DNA from: Polyangium sp. y55x31
GTDB taxonomy: Bacteria; Myxococcota_A; Polyangia; Polyangiales; Polyangiaceae
Length of the DNA: 64,000 nt
Assembly: GCF_029946505.1 (NCBI RefSeq)
Contig: NZ_JARZHG010000030.1
Span: forward strand, 82,381-146,380
Direction of reading: 5' to 3'
The notes beneath the pieces were generated by a model. It had not been told where the DNA came from. It worked only from the letters and a program-made list of their open reading frames with translations, and ran no database searches. The position numbers were made by a program, and so were the translations under genes. Shown in pieces: positions 7,817 through 15,722 of the stretch; within the stretch, counting starts at the first letter, position 1; every line of letters starts with the position of its first letter.

Positions 7817-9200
7817 GTCGCGCGAACACGAGCCCCGCCATCCCCGCAATCAGCGGAAACGTCACGAGCCCGTAGCGTCCGGCGCCGAAGAACACTGCGT
7901 GCGTGAGCAGCGTCGCGCCGAGGACGGTCACCGCAGCCACGGGCAGAACGGGGCCGCGGAGCAGGGAGCGGCCGCCGATCAGCGCCGCCACGACCAGGGC
8001 CGCGTAGGCGACCCACGCGTGCACCTGGAACAAAAACACGAGCCCGAGGCCCACGACGGCCCACGTGGCGATGCGGCGGGCGCGGCTCGCCGCCCTCGAG
8101 AGCGCGAGGCCGACGAGCGCAAGGGCGAGCACGCCACGCTCGTAGAGCGTTTCGGCCACGCCGAGGCCGAATTTGCAGCGGTCGCCGCAGGCCGCGCCGT
8201 TCGATTCGTGGAGGTACCAGCCGGCGGCGCCGCAGTAGTCGAAGGTCGCGGCGAGTTTCTTCGGGACGAGCGAGAGCCACGCGCCCGGGTGCTCGGTGAT
8301 GTAGAGCGTGGCCGCGCGGCCGAAACAGGCGTCCTTGCCGGCTTCGTCCCAGACCTCGCGGCACGCGTCGGGGACCTTGATCGGCGACCACGCGCCCGTG
8401 GACGCAGGATCCGCGCCGATGAGCAGGTTCCAGCCGCCGTTGACGCTGACGAGCGCGCAGCGGTTCATGCGCTCGCAGTTGCGGATCGTCCACGGCAGGC
8501 ACACGGCGAGCGCGAAGGCCGTCGCGAGCGCGGAGAAGCCGATCGTGAGCGCACGCGCGCGACGGCCCGTGATCGGCGCGACCGCGATGAACGCGAAGAG
8601 CGGCGCGAAGACGAGGCTCTGCGGACGAACGAGCGTGGCGAGGCCGACCACGATGCCGAGGAGCGCCGTGCGTGCCGCGATCGTACGTCGCGCGCCCGAA
8701 GGCACGACGTCACGCACCCACGCGGCCGCCCACGCGGCGCACGCGACGAGCGAAGCCGTGACGCCCTCGCTCATGAGCGCAGGCGTGTACGCGACGAGGC
8801 CGGGATGCAGCGCGACGACGAGGCCCGCCGCGAGCGCCGCGCCGGGGGGAGCTGCGCGCGCCGCGAGGCGATGAACGGCGACGGCCGCGAGCGCGCCGAG
8901 CAAACCGTTGAGCGCCATCGCGACGCCCGGATGCGCGCCGAAGATCGCGTACGCCCCGCCGATGAGCGCGGGGTATCCGACGGGGTAATGCGCGGCGTAC
9001 GTGACGACGCCGTCAGGCCAGAGCCACGTGTAGCCGAGGCCTTTGGCCACACGCTCGGCGATGCGGTGATAAAAGGTGCCGTCCGCCGTCGGCGGGAAGC
9101 GCGACGCGGCCCAGGCGATGACGGCGAGGCGCGCGACGAGCGCGGCCGCGAGCACGATCCAGGTGTCCCGCGAGCGGGGCGAGGCGCGCTCGGACGTCAC
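7800..9200 (-). CDS. GT39/ArnT-like polytopic glycosyltransferase
   Basis: A ~466-residue integral membrane protein with roughly ten hydrophobic segments, the first around residues 13-30. After it comes FPPTADGTFYHRIAERVAKG, where an Asp in the first periplasmic loop is placed like the catalytic acidic residue of GT-C enzymes (GT39/GT83). Further loops contain TIRNCERMNRCALVSVNGGWNLLIG, as in dolichyl- or undecaprenyl-phosphate sugar users. It probably moves a sugar from a polyprenyl phosphate carrier to a periplasmic acceptor; donor and acceptor are unknown. The GTG start at 9200 overlaps the maf stop (GTGA), so I prefer it to an ATG 22 codons upstream inside maf. Its 3' end overlaps the toxin gene. 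Confidence 0.75.
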   Translation of the reverse strand: MTSERASPRSRDTWIVLAAALVARLAVIAWAASRFPPTADGTFYHRIAERVAKGLGYTWLWPDGVVTYAAHYPVGYPALIGGAYAIFGAHPGVAMALNGLLGALAAVAVHRLAARAAPPGAALAAGLVVALHPGLVAYTPALMSEGVTASLVACAAWAAAWVRDVVPSGARRTIAARTALLGIVVGLATLVRPQSLVFAPLFAFIAVAPITGRRARALTIGFSALATAFALAVCLPWTIRNCERMNRCALVSVNGGWNLLIGADPASTGAWSPIKVPDACREVWDEAGKDACFGRAATLYITEHPGAWLSLVPKKLAATFDYCGAAGWYLHESNGAACGDRCKFGLGVAETLYERGVLALALVGLALSRAASRARRIATWAVVGLGLVFLFQVHAWVAYAALVVAALIGGRSLLRGPVLPVAAVTVLGATLLTHAVFFGAGRYGLVTFPLIAGMAGLVFARPRMRA

Positions 9201-9814
9201 GCGACCGGGGGGCGCGGGAAACGCCCGAGCAGGCCCGCGCCGCGCAAGGCGGCGATCACCTCGCACGCAGGCAGGCCTACGACGTTGGAGTACGAACCTT
9301 CGATGCGCGCCACGGCAAAACTACCGATGCCCTGGATCGCGTACGCGCCGGCCTTGTCGAGTCCCTCGCCGGTCGCGGCGTAGGCCTTGATCTCGTCCGC
9401 GTCGAGCGCGCGGAAGAAGACGCGCGTGCGCACGGTCTCCGCGTGGATGGGGCGCGTGGGATCGGCGCCGGAGGCGATCGCGAAGCGCGTCCAGACCTCG
9501 TGCTCGCGCCCGGCGAGGGACGTGAGCATGGCCCGCGCTTCGGCATCGTCCGCGGGCTTGCCGAGCGCCGTCTCGCCGAGGATCACCGACGTGTCGGCCA
9601 CGAGCACCGCGCCCACGCCCACCGCGTGTGGCGTCGCTGCGGCGAGCTTGTCCGCCACGATCCGCTCGAGGTAGGGCCCCGGCCCTTCTCCCGGCCGGAG
9701 CCGCTCGTCGATGTCGAGGGAGACGACCCGGAGAGGCAGGCCGAGCGTCCCGAGGATCTCGCGGCGCCGCGGCGACGCCGAGCCCAGCAGCAAGGGGTGC
9801 GTTTCGTCGATCAT
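9197..9814 (-). CDS. maf: Maf-family nucleoside triphosphate pyrophosphatase
   Basis: A 205-residue cytosolic enzyme of the Maf family, which hydrolyses dTTP, UTP and modified nucleotides to monophosphates and so helps keep the nucleotide pool clean. Family landmarks are present: LLLGSASPRRREIL at residues 8-21, the VLVADTSVI stretch, and LDKAGAYAIQGIGS with the catalytic region. In many Maf proteins the VLVADT motif reads VVGADT with the catalytic Asp; here V-A-D-T-S-V keeps that Asp. The ATG is at 9814. The downstream glycosyltransferase start overlaps the stop, so the two are cotranscribed. Confidence 0.9.
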   Translation of the reverse strand: MIDETHPLLLGSASPRRREILGTLGLPLRVVSLDIDERLRPGEGPGPYLERIVADKLAAATPHAVGVGAVLVADTSVILGETALGKPADDAEARAMLTSLAGREHEVWTRFAIASGADPTRPIHAETVRTRVFFRALDADEIKAYAATGEGLDKAGAYAIQGIGSFAVARIEGSYSNVVGLPACEVIAALRGAGLLGRFPRPPVA

Positions 9815-9997
9815 GGCGGGTTCCGGGCCTTCGCGGCGCGCCTGTCCTACCACGGCTTCATCCACATGGGAGGGTCGCCGCGTTTGCCGTTTTGACTCCG
9901 GACGGGAAAGGAGTAGACGTGCAGCGCGCCGTACGCCGGACGCGTCCGCCTCTCGCGGGCATGAAAGGCGCTGGGACCGGGCCCGGACCGACCTGCC

Positions 9998-11992
9998 ATG
10001 ACATTCCTTCCTGCCCAGAAGCCCCACCGCCTCCGCTTGATCGGCTCGCTCCTCGCGGCCGCCTCCGCCTTGACGATCGCGCCCGACGACGCACACGCGC
10101 AGTGTGATCCGCGCGCCGAGCTCTCCGGCTGCATCAACGCGGACAACCTCTGGGTCCACGCCGGCGCAGGGCCGTTTCTCTCGCTCGGCACGCCCGTGCT
10201 CGCGCCCGCCGGCAAGGCTTCGTTCGGGCTCGCGCTGAGCTATCTCTCGCGGCCGATCGGCCTGCGCGTCGCGTCGACGGATCCCGACGGGACCATCATG
10301 CCCGTCGTCGACAACGCCGTGAACGCGACCTTCCTGTGGTCGCTCGGCGTGCATGATCGACTCGAGCTCACGGCCGCCGTGCCGATCACGTTTTACCAGG
10401 ATGGCACGGGCGTCGGCATCGCGACGGCGAGCGACGCCGAGCTGCCCCGAAGCTCGATGCGCGACGTGCGCTTCGGCTTCGCCGCGTCGATCCTGCCGCG
10501 ACCTCGCGCGGGCAGCGCCGACGGCGCGAGTGTCATCGGCCGCTTCGAGCTCGCCGTGCCCGCGGGCGATCCTCAGGCGTTCGCGAGCGGCCGGACGATC
10601 ACGTGGTTTCCGTCGGTCCTCGCGTCGTACCGCCGCGGCCGCTTCGAGGCCGGCCTCGAGGCAAGCGCGCGCATTCGCGGCGAGTCGCGCCTGGCGAACG
10701 CGCGTGTCGGCTCGCAGCTCGGCGGCTCGCTCGGCGCGTCGTTCGACATCCTGCAAGACGGGTGGCTCACCGCGGCCGGCGAGGCGTTCGTCCTGTACAA
10801 CTTCGCCTCGCAGCTCCCGCCCGCGCGCACGGTCGACGAGCCCCAGAGCCCCGCGTTCGTGCCCGCGGAGTGGATCCTCTCGGCGACGACGGCGCCGATC
10901 CTCGGCGGCGACATGTCCTTCACGCTCTCCGGCGGCGGCCCGATCCCCTTCTCGTCCGAGGCCGCCGTCACCACGCCGCGCTTCCGCTTCGGCCTCGCCG
11001 CGCGCTACGCGCCCACGGGCCGCGATGTCGACAGCGACGGCGTGCTCGATCGCGACGACAAGTGCGTGAAGGTCGCCGAGGATCGCGACGGCTTCGAGGA
11101 CGGTGACGGCTGCCCCGATCCCGACAACGACAAGGATCGCATCCCCGACACGCAGGATCGCTGCCGCGACGCGGCCGAGACGGTCGACGGCTTCAAGGAC
11201 GACGACGGCTGCCCCGATCCCGACGACGACGAAGACGGCGTGCTCGACGAGGCCGATCAGTGCCGCAACGAGGCCGAGGACAAGGACGGCTTCCAGGACG
11301 GCGACGGCTGCCCCGATCCCGACAACGACGCGGACGGGCTGCTCGACAAGGTCGATCGTTGCCCGAACGGCGCCGAGGACAAGGACAACTTCAAGGACGA
11401 GGACGGCTGCCCCGATCCCGACAACGATCTCGATCAGGTCCTCGACGCGGCCGATCAATGCCCCGACGCGCGCGAGGATCTCGACGGCTTCCAGGACGAC
11501 GACGGTTGCCCCGAGGTCGACAACGACGAGGACGGCGTCGCCGACAAGGCGGACAAGTGCCCGCTCCAGGCCGAGACGATCGACGGCAAGGACGACGCGG
11601 ACGGCTGCCCCGAGGCGGGCGCGAAGTCGCTCGTGCGCTGGTCGGGGGATCGCATCGTCGCGGAGACGCCCGCGCGGTTCGCCCCGGGCAAGGCGGATCT
11701 GGCGAAGCCGATGGAAGAGATGCTGCGGCAGATGGCGCAGCTCGCTCTCGGCCACGCTCCCCTCGCCACCATCGTCATCGAGGGATATGCCGACCGTGCC
11801 GGCGACGAGTCGCCGAAGGCCCAGGAGCTCGCCGAGAAGCGAGCGATCGCCGTGAAGGATGCGCTCGTGGCCGCTGGCCTGCCGGCGGATCGCATCACGG
11901 CGGCGACGGGAGATTCGGGGGAAAAGCGCGCTGCGAACGTGCCGCAGTTCGAGATCACGGTGCAGCGGGACAAACGAGGAAAGCGTCGATGA
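9998..11992 (+). CDS. OmpA-family outer-membrane protein with thrombospondin type 3 repeats
   Basis: A 664-residue exported protein. A signal peptide ends near ADAHAQ (residue ~35). Residues ~40-345 form a predicted beta-barrel with alternating hydrophobic strands. Residues ~345-545 hold six acidic repeats of about 37 residues built on DGCPDPDND and DRDGF motifs, the thrombospondin type 3 calcium-binding pattern. The last ~110 residues are an OmpA C-terminal domain (IEGYADRAGDESPKAQELAEKRA), which binds peptidoglycan. It should tether outer membrane to cell wall, with calcium stiffening the linker. The start at 9998 gives a good signal peptide. The next gene overlaps its stop (ATGA). Confidence 0.9.
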   Translation: MTFLPAQKPHRLRLIGSLLAAASALTIAPDDAHAQCDPRAELSGCINADNLWVHAGAGPFLSLGTPVLAPAGKASFGLALSYLSRPIGLRVASTDPDGTIMPVVDNAVNATFLWSLGVHDRLELTAAVPITFYQDGTGVGIATASDAELPRSSMRDVRFGFAASILPRPRAGSADGASVIGRFELAVPAGDPQAFASGRTITWFPSVLASYRRGRFEAGLEASARIRGESRLANARVGSQLGGSLGASFDILQDGWLTAAGEAFVLYNFASQLPPARTVDEPQSPAFVPAEWILSATTAPILGGDMSFTLSGGGPIPFSSEAAVTTPRFRFGLAARYAPTGRDVDSDGVLDRDDKCVKVAEDRDGFEDGDGCPDPDNDKDRIPDTQDRCRDAAETVDGFKDDDGCPDPDDDEDGVLDEADQCRNEAEDKDGFQDGDGCPDPDNDADGLLDKVDRCPNGAEDKDNFKDEDGCPDPDNDLDQVLDAADQCPDAREDLDGFQDDDGCPEVDNDEDGVADKADKCPLQAETIDGKDDADGCPEAGAKSLVRWSGDRIVAETPARFAPGKADLAKPMEEMLRQMAQLALGHAPLATIVIEGYADRAGDESPKAQELAEKRAIAVKDALVAAGLPADRITAATGDSGEKRAANVPQFEITVQRDKRGKRR

Positions 11993-12855
11993 ACGTCGTC
12001 GAATCGAAGGGTATTCGCCATCTCGTCGTCAGGGCCGAGAGTGGCGAGGAGCTGCCGCGCGCGCTCGCGCAGGCGCTCGAAGAGGCCTCCGCCAAGGCCG
12101 GTCGTCTGTCGGGAACGGGTGTGCTCGACAGCGTCGAGCTCGCGAGCGTCGACGCGGACGGCGCGCGCGTGACGCGGCGGATCGACGCGCCCGTGATGGC
12201 CGTCTCGATCACGGGAAACATCGCGCAGGAGGGCGCGGCCGTGAGCGTGCGGCTCTACGCCACGCTCGTGCAGGAGAGCCCGTTCGGCTTGCAGACGGTG
12301 GCCGGCGAGATCGTTTCCGCGCGCGCTCTTTCGCTCGAAATCTTCGCGACCGCGCTCGACGACGTCGCACTCGTGCGACAGGGCGACGATCGCTCCTTCG
12401 CCGCAGCGGCCTCGTCGCAACCGCAGCCGCAGGCGCAACCGCAGCCGCAAGCCCAACCGCAGCCGCAGGCCCAACCGCAGCCGCCCTCCCCTCCCCCGGC
12501 GCGCACCGCGGCGCCTGCCCCGCGCATCACGCATCCGGAGCCGCCCCGCGCACCCGCCCCGTTCCCCGCGGCCGCGCCGACTGCGCCCGCCGAGCTCCCT
12601 TCGGCCCCGACGCCGGTTGCGCGGCCGATGCAGCACCGCGACGACATCGAAGTCTACCCGGAGACGGGGGACCTCGTGAGCCACTTCCACTTCGGCGAGT
12701 GCGAGGTCATGAGCTCCGACGGCGAGCGTATCCGGCTGCGGCAGGAGAAGGACGGCCGCGTCCGCGAGGTCGCGCTCGGCATGCTCAAGATCGAGGCGCC
12801 GACGACCGACCCCGCCACGGGCAAGCGCCACTTCCGTTTGTCCCGCAAGCATTGA
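11989..12855 (+). CDS. PPC (DUF296) domain protein with Gln/Pro linker and small C-terminal beta domain
   Basis: A 288-residue cytosolic protein. Residues ~8-135 match the PPC/DUF296 domain, a trimeric fold found in plant AT-hook proteins and in stand-alone prokaryotic proteins: RHLVVRAESGEELPRALAQAL at the start, GRLSGTGVLDSVELA, then AVSITGNIAQEG. Residues ~140-215 are a disordered QPQPQA-repeat linker rich in Pro and Ala. The last ~65 residues (DIEVYPETGDLV, FGECEVMSSDGERIRLR, REVALGMLKI) look like a small SH3/Tudor-like barrel similar to C-terminal domains of UvrD/PcrA. Nucleic-acid or protein binding is therefore plausible but unproven. It is translationally coupled to the OmpA gene, an odd partner for a cytosolic protein. 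Confidence 0.75.
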   Translation: MNVVESKGIRHLVVRAESGEELPRALAQALEEASAKAGRLSGTGVLDSVELASVDADGARVTRRIDAPVMAVSITGNIAQEGAAVSVRLYATLVQESPFGLQTVAGEIVSARALSLEIFATALDDVALVRQGDDRSFAAAASSQPQPQAQPQPQAQPQPQAQPQPPSPPPARTAAPAPRITHPEPPRAPAPFPAAAPTAPAELPSAPTPVARPMQHRDDIEVYPETGDLVSHFHFGECEVMSSDGERIRLRQEKDGRVREVALGMLKIEAPTTDPATGKRHFRLSRKH

Positions 12856-12876
12856 CGCCCGGACAAACCGGGCGTC
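12854..12876. terminator. Bidirectional hairpin between convergent genes
   Basis: A perfect 9-bp stem (GACGCCCGG, loop ACAAA, CCGGGCGTC) fills nearly all of the 27-base gap between the PPC gene and the OPX gene. The stem starts inside the PPC stop codon. There is no long T-run on either side, so it may work as a hairpin-only terminator for both strands. Confidence 0.6.
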
Positions 12877-12882
12877 GAGCAC

Positions 12883-13473
12883 CTACCACATACGCTGCGG
12901 AATGTTGATCGAGTCGCCTGCCTGGAGCGGGACGTCGGGGATCGCGTTGTCGATGATGTCCTCGACGCTCACGACGACGGCGCGCGTCTTGTCGCCAACC
13001 TGACGGCGGATCGTGACCTTGTCGCGGGCGGCCATCTGGTTGAAGCCGCCCGCGAGCGAGATCGCGCGGAGCAGCGTCATGCCGGGCTCGAAGCGAAGCG
13101 AGCCCGCGCGTTGCACCTCGCCGAGCACCTCGACGCGCTTGGAGTTGTACTCCTTCACGCTCACGCTCACGATCGGGTCGGTCAGGATCTCCTCGTCGAT
13201 GAGCCGCTTGCGCACCGCCTCGGCGATCTGCTGCGGCTCGAGCCCCGCGACCTTGAGGCGCTTGATGTACGGCAGATCGACCGTGCCATCGGGCGCGACC
13301 GTGAACGCCGTGGGCAGGTTGTCCTCGCGCACGATGCGCATCTCGAACACGTCGCCCACGCCGACGGTCGCATTGCTCACGGGGGCTGGCAGATCCGCGG
13401 GGCGCGGGCGTCCGCCGCAGGCGACGAAAAGCGCGGCGAGCGCGAGCGTCGCGAGGAGGTCGCGCCTCCGCAT
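12883..13473 (-). CDS. Polysaccharide export (OPX, Wza-like) lipoprotein
   Basis: A 196-residue outer polysaccharide export protein. The signal peptide ends in a lipobox with Cys19 (LFVACGG). A Poly_export domain covers ~residues 35-110 (VGVGDVFEMRIVREDNLP, FTVAPDGTVDLPYI, GLEPQQIAEAVRKRL), and one SLBB domain ~115-180 (VEVLGEVQRAGSLRF, LLRAISLAGGFNQMA). It lacks the C-terminal amphipathic helix with which Wza crosses the outer membrane. In myxobacteria such short OPX proteins work with a separate beta-barrel, and a barrel gene lies directly upstream. It should form the periplasmic channel for an exported polysaccharide. No Wzc, Wzx or glycosyltransferase is adjacent. The stop and start of the pair share one base (TGATG). 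Confidence 0.85.
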   Translation of the reverse strand: MRRRDLLATLALAALFVACGGRPRPADLPAPVSNATVGVGDVFEMRIVREDNLPTAFTVAPDGTVDLPYIKRLKVAGLEPQQIAEAVRKRLIDEEILTDPIVSVSVKEYNSKRVEVLGEVQRAGSLRFEPGMTLLRAISLAGGFNQMAARDKVTIRRQVGDKTRAVVVSVEDIIDNAIPDVPLQAGDSINIPQRMW

Positions 13474-14912
13474 CACATGAGCCAGCGGGCGCCCAGATAG
13501 GCCTCGAATTGCTGCCACTGGAGATAATCGCGGCCTTCGGGGATCTGGAACCAGTTGTCGCTGATGCGCGTGTTGTAGCGCAGCGTCGTGTTGATGCCGA
13601 AGGCGTCCTTGAAGCGGTACTCCGCGAAGCCCGAGGCGTCGATGCGGATGTCGGTCCAGGGCTCTTCGGGGCTCGGGAGGCTGCGGATCGCCGGGTTCAC
13701 GAGCGCGCCGACGCCGGCGTCGACGATGACGACGAAGCGACCACCGAAGAAATACGTGAGCTTCAGGTAGCCGCGATCGCGCTCGAAGAACGTACCGACG
13801 TACGCGTCGTAGAAGTCGCGCGTGAAGCCGAGCGAGACGGACGAGAGCGTCGTGCTCGCGGCCTGAGGATCGGAGCTCGGGTTCGGCGTGAGGAAGTAGC
13901 GGATCTCGGCCTGGCCGATGAGGCTGTCGAAGTCCTCGACGGTCTCGGCCGTATCGCCGGCGGGAGGGTCGTAGAAGCTCGCGCCCCAGCCGGCCATGAG
14001 CAGCGCGCCGAAGTTCTTCGTGATGAGGCCGTTGTAGCCGAGCTGCACACGGAGCGGCGTCGAGCCCGTTTTGGCGCCCGCATCGAGGTAGTGGATGATG
14101 CCGATGCGGGCGTCGTAGAGGAGCGCCGAGCGCGGCAGGAAGCGCCAGCGGCCCCGCGTCTGGATGGTGTGGTGGATGTTCGTCAGGCCGCTGAAGTCCT
14201 TGGACTCGAAGACGGTGCCGGCGAAGTTGTAGCCGATGCGCCAGTCGAGCAGGCCGCTGCCCGGGTTCCACGCGAGCTCGGCGCCCACGTTCGGCGTGAA
14301 GCGGTTGTAGCTCTCGTAGCCGTCGCCGGCGTCGTTGAGCAGGCTCTCCTGCGGGGCCTGGATGAGGCGCCCGACGCTCGCGTAGATCGATCCCGACCAG
14401 GGCCGCGAGGGCAGGATGTTCAGGCGCACGTCGAACAGGCCGCTCAGGTTGCGCTGCTGCCACATCCGGTCCTTGCCCTCTTGCGGGCCGGAGACCGGGA
14501 AAAACTCGTTGTAGGTGAGCGAGATCCCGCCGGTGAACTCGGCCGTGGGCAGGGCCTGCGTGGTGGAGCCGCCCTTGCGCTGCGGGCCGAGGGTCGAGAA
14601 CGAGAACGACGGCGTCACGCGCAGGCGCATCGCGCCCACGGGATCGCCGGGCGCATCGCCCTCGCTCGCGCGCATGAAAAAGTTCGAGTCGTAGCCGAAC
14701 TCGAGCGCGACGCCCGGGTGCAGCTCGTAGTCGCCGACGCGGTAACCCGGGCCCACCGTGAAGCGGCGATCGGCGAGCCAGGGTTGGTCCTGACCGAACG
14801 CCGTGGCGGGCGCGAGGCTCGCGAGGGCGAGAGCCGCAGCCAGGGGCTTGGGGCGCAGGACGCCCGAGGCGATCCGATGCCCCAAACGTTGAACGAGGCC
14901 GCGCGTCTTCAT
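13473..14912 (-). CDS. Outer-membrane beta-barrel, likely partner of the OPX lipoprotein
   Basis: A ~479-residue exported protein. The signal peptide runs through LAPATAFG, and the mature part is a series of alternating strands ending in the C-terminal aromatic pattern FEAYLGARWLM, as expected for a barrel. Strand-like segments such as PGVALEFGYDSNFFMRAS, the ALLYDARIGIIHYL segment and LKLTYFFGG recall the BBP2/exopolysaccharide-associated porin group. In Myxococcus, Wzp barrels complete export channels whose OPX proteins lack a membrane helix; the gene order here fits that arrangement. A GltH-like role in gliding is an alternative because the Glt block lies just upstream. I start at 14912 (MKTRGLVQRL), which gives a normal signal peptide; another ATG lies 11 codons upstream. 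Confidence 0.7.
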   Translation of the reverse strand: MKTRGLVQRLGHRIASGVLRPKPLAAALALASLAPATAFGQDQPWLADRRFTVGPGYRVGDYELHPGVALEFGYDSNFFMRASEGDAPGDPVGAMRLRVTPSFSFSTLGPQRKGGSTTQALPTAEFTGGISLTYNEFFPVSGPQEGKDRMWQQRNLSGLFDVRLNILPSRPWSGSIYASVGRLIQAPQESLLNDAGDGYESYNRFTPNVGAELAWNPGSGLLDWRIGYNFAGTVFESKDFSGLTNIHHTIQTRGRWRFLPRSALLYDARIGIIHYLDAGAKTGSTPLRVQLGYNGLITKNFGALLMAGWGASFYDPPAGDTAETVEDFDSLIGQAEIRYFLTPNPSSDPQAASTTLSSVSLGFTRDFYDAYVGTFFERDRGYLKLTYFFGGRFVVIVDAGVGALVNPAIRSLPSPEEPWTDIRIDASGFAEYRFKDAFGINTTLRYNTRISDNWFQIPEGRDYLQWQQFEAYLGARWLM

Positions 14913-14949
14913 GGGATCAGGTGAGGCTCGGGCGGTCCGGACCAACGCG

Positions 14950-15528
14950 TCACTTGATCACGCTCGCGGAGGGCGGCGGCTCCTGGACGATGATGGGAGG
15001 CGGGTAAAACGCCGGATCGTCGGGGATCCCGGGATCGATCTGCGTGACGGTCGACGTCTCGCCGAGGATGTCGGCGTCTTTCCCGATGCACTGGTTCGCC
15101 TCGGCCGTGAGCTGCTCGACGCGCTGCCGCAGGACGCCGAGGATCGTGAACTCGTGGGACGACAGATCCGCGTCGTCGCGCTTCACCGCGAGATCGAGCG
15201 CCTGCCTGCGCTCGCGCGCGCTGCGCAGCGTCACGTCGATCTGGTTGAGTTTGTCGTTCAGGCAGAGCGTCTTGACCACGTCGCGCTGCGCGCGCGCCTC
15301 TTCGAGCAGGCGACGCACGACGCTGCGCGCGCTCTCCATGCGGGCGAGGTACGTGTCCGTCTCCTGGAGCTGCTGCGCGGGCGTCAACGTGACCTGACGC
15401 TGAAGGCCCGCGTTCGTGTCGGGCGACGCAGGGGGCGCGCCTTGCGCCTGCGCGGACGCGATGCCGGCCCCGACGAGCAGCGAAAGCGCGCAAAGCGCGC
15501 CGAAGCCGAACATCCGTTCTCGCTGCAT
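14950..15528 (-). CDS. Secreted coiled-coil protein of unknown function
   Basis: A 192-residue exported protein. The signal peptide ends at ASAQAQG (about residue 28). Residues ~45-145 are helical with heptad-like spacing (LQETDTYLARMESARSVVRRLLEEARAQRDV, described rather than quoted in full), two Cys residues lie in the helices, and the tail is Pro-rich (DPAFYPPPIIVQEPPP). It should be a periplasmic rod-like protein. GGAGGA five bases before the ATG at 15528 decides the start. It precedes the beta-barrel and OPX genes with a 37-base gap and is probably part of that operon, perhaps as an assembly or gating factor. I recognise no named family. Confidence 0.7.
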   Translation of the reverse strand: MQRERMFGFGALCALSLLVGAGIASAQAQGAPPASPDTNAGLQRQVTLTPAQQLQETDTYLARMESARSVVRRLLEEARAQRDVVKTLCLNDKLNQIDVTLRSARERRQALDLAVKRDDADLSSHEFTILGVLRQRVEQLTAEANQCIGKDADILGETSTVTQIDPGIPDDPAFYPPPIIVQEPPPSASVIK

Positions 15529-15722
15529 CGAAGTCCTCCGAAGGGGGCCAGACGGGGTCACTATAGAAGCGGGCAAGCGCACCTGTCAACGCGAGCAGGC
15601 GAAGAAACCCCGTGAAATCCAGCCGTTTGCGAGGCTCTCGTGGGGGTCTCTCGGACGTTCTGTTGCGGCGCGGGGGAGGAACATTCACGCGCCCCGGACG
15701 CGAGCAGGATCGAGGCGCAGGG

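Noticed and set aside
7632..9383. Plus-strand frame of 583 codons opposite the glycosyltransferase
   Set aside because: Composition is Arg/Glu/Ala/Asp-rich shadow sequence. The minus-strand frame has clear membrane helices and a GT-C motif.
11041..11610. Regular repeats at 11.0-11.6 kb considered as a CRISPR array
   Set aside because: They lie in frame in a long gene, the units (~110 bases) differ, and they encode thrombospondin-3 calcium-binding repeats.
12418..12485. CAGCCGCAGGC-type tandem repeats considered as a regulatory repeat
   Set aside because: They encode the Gln/Pro linker of the PPC protein in frame.
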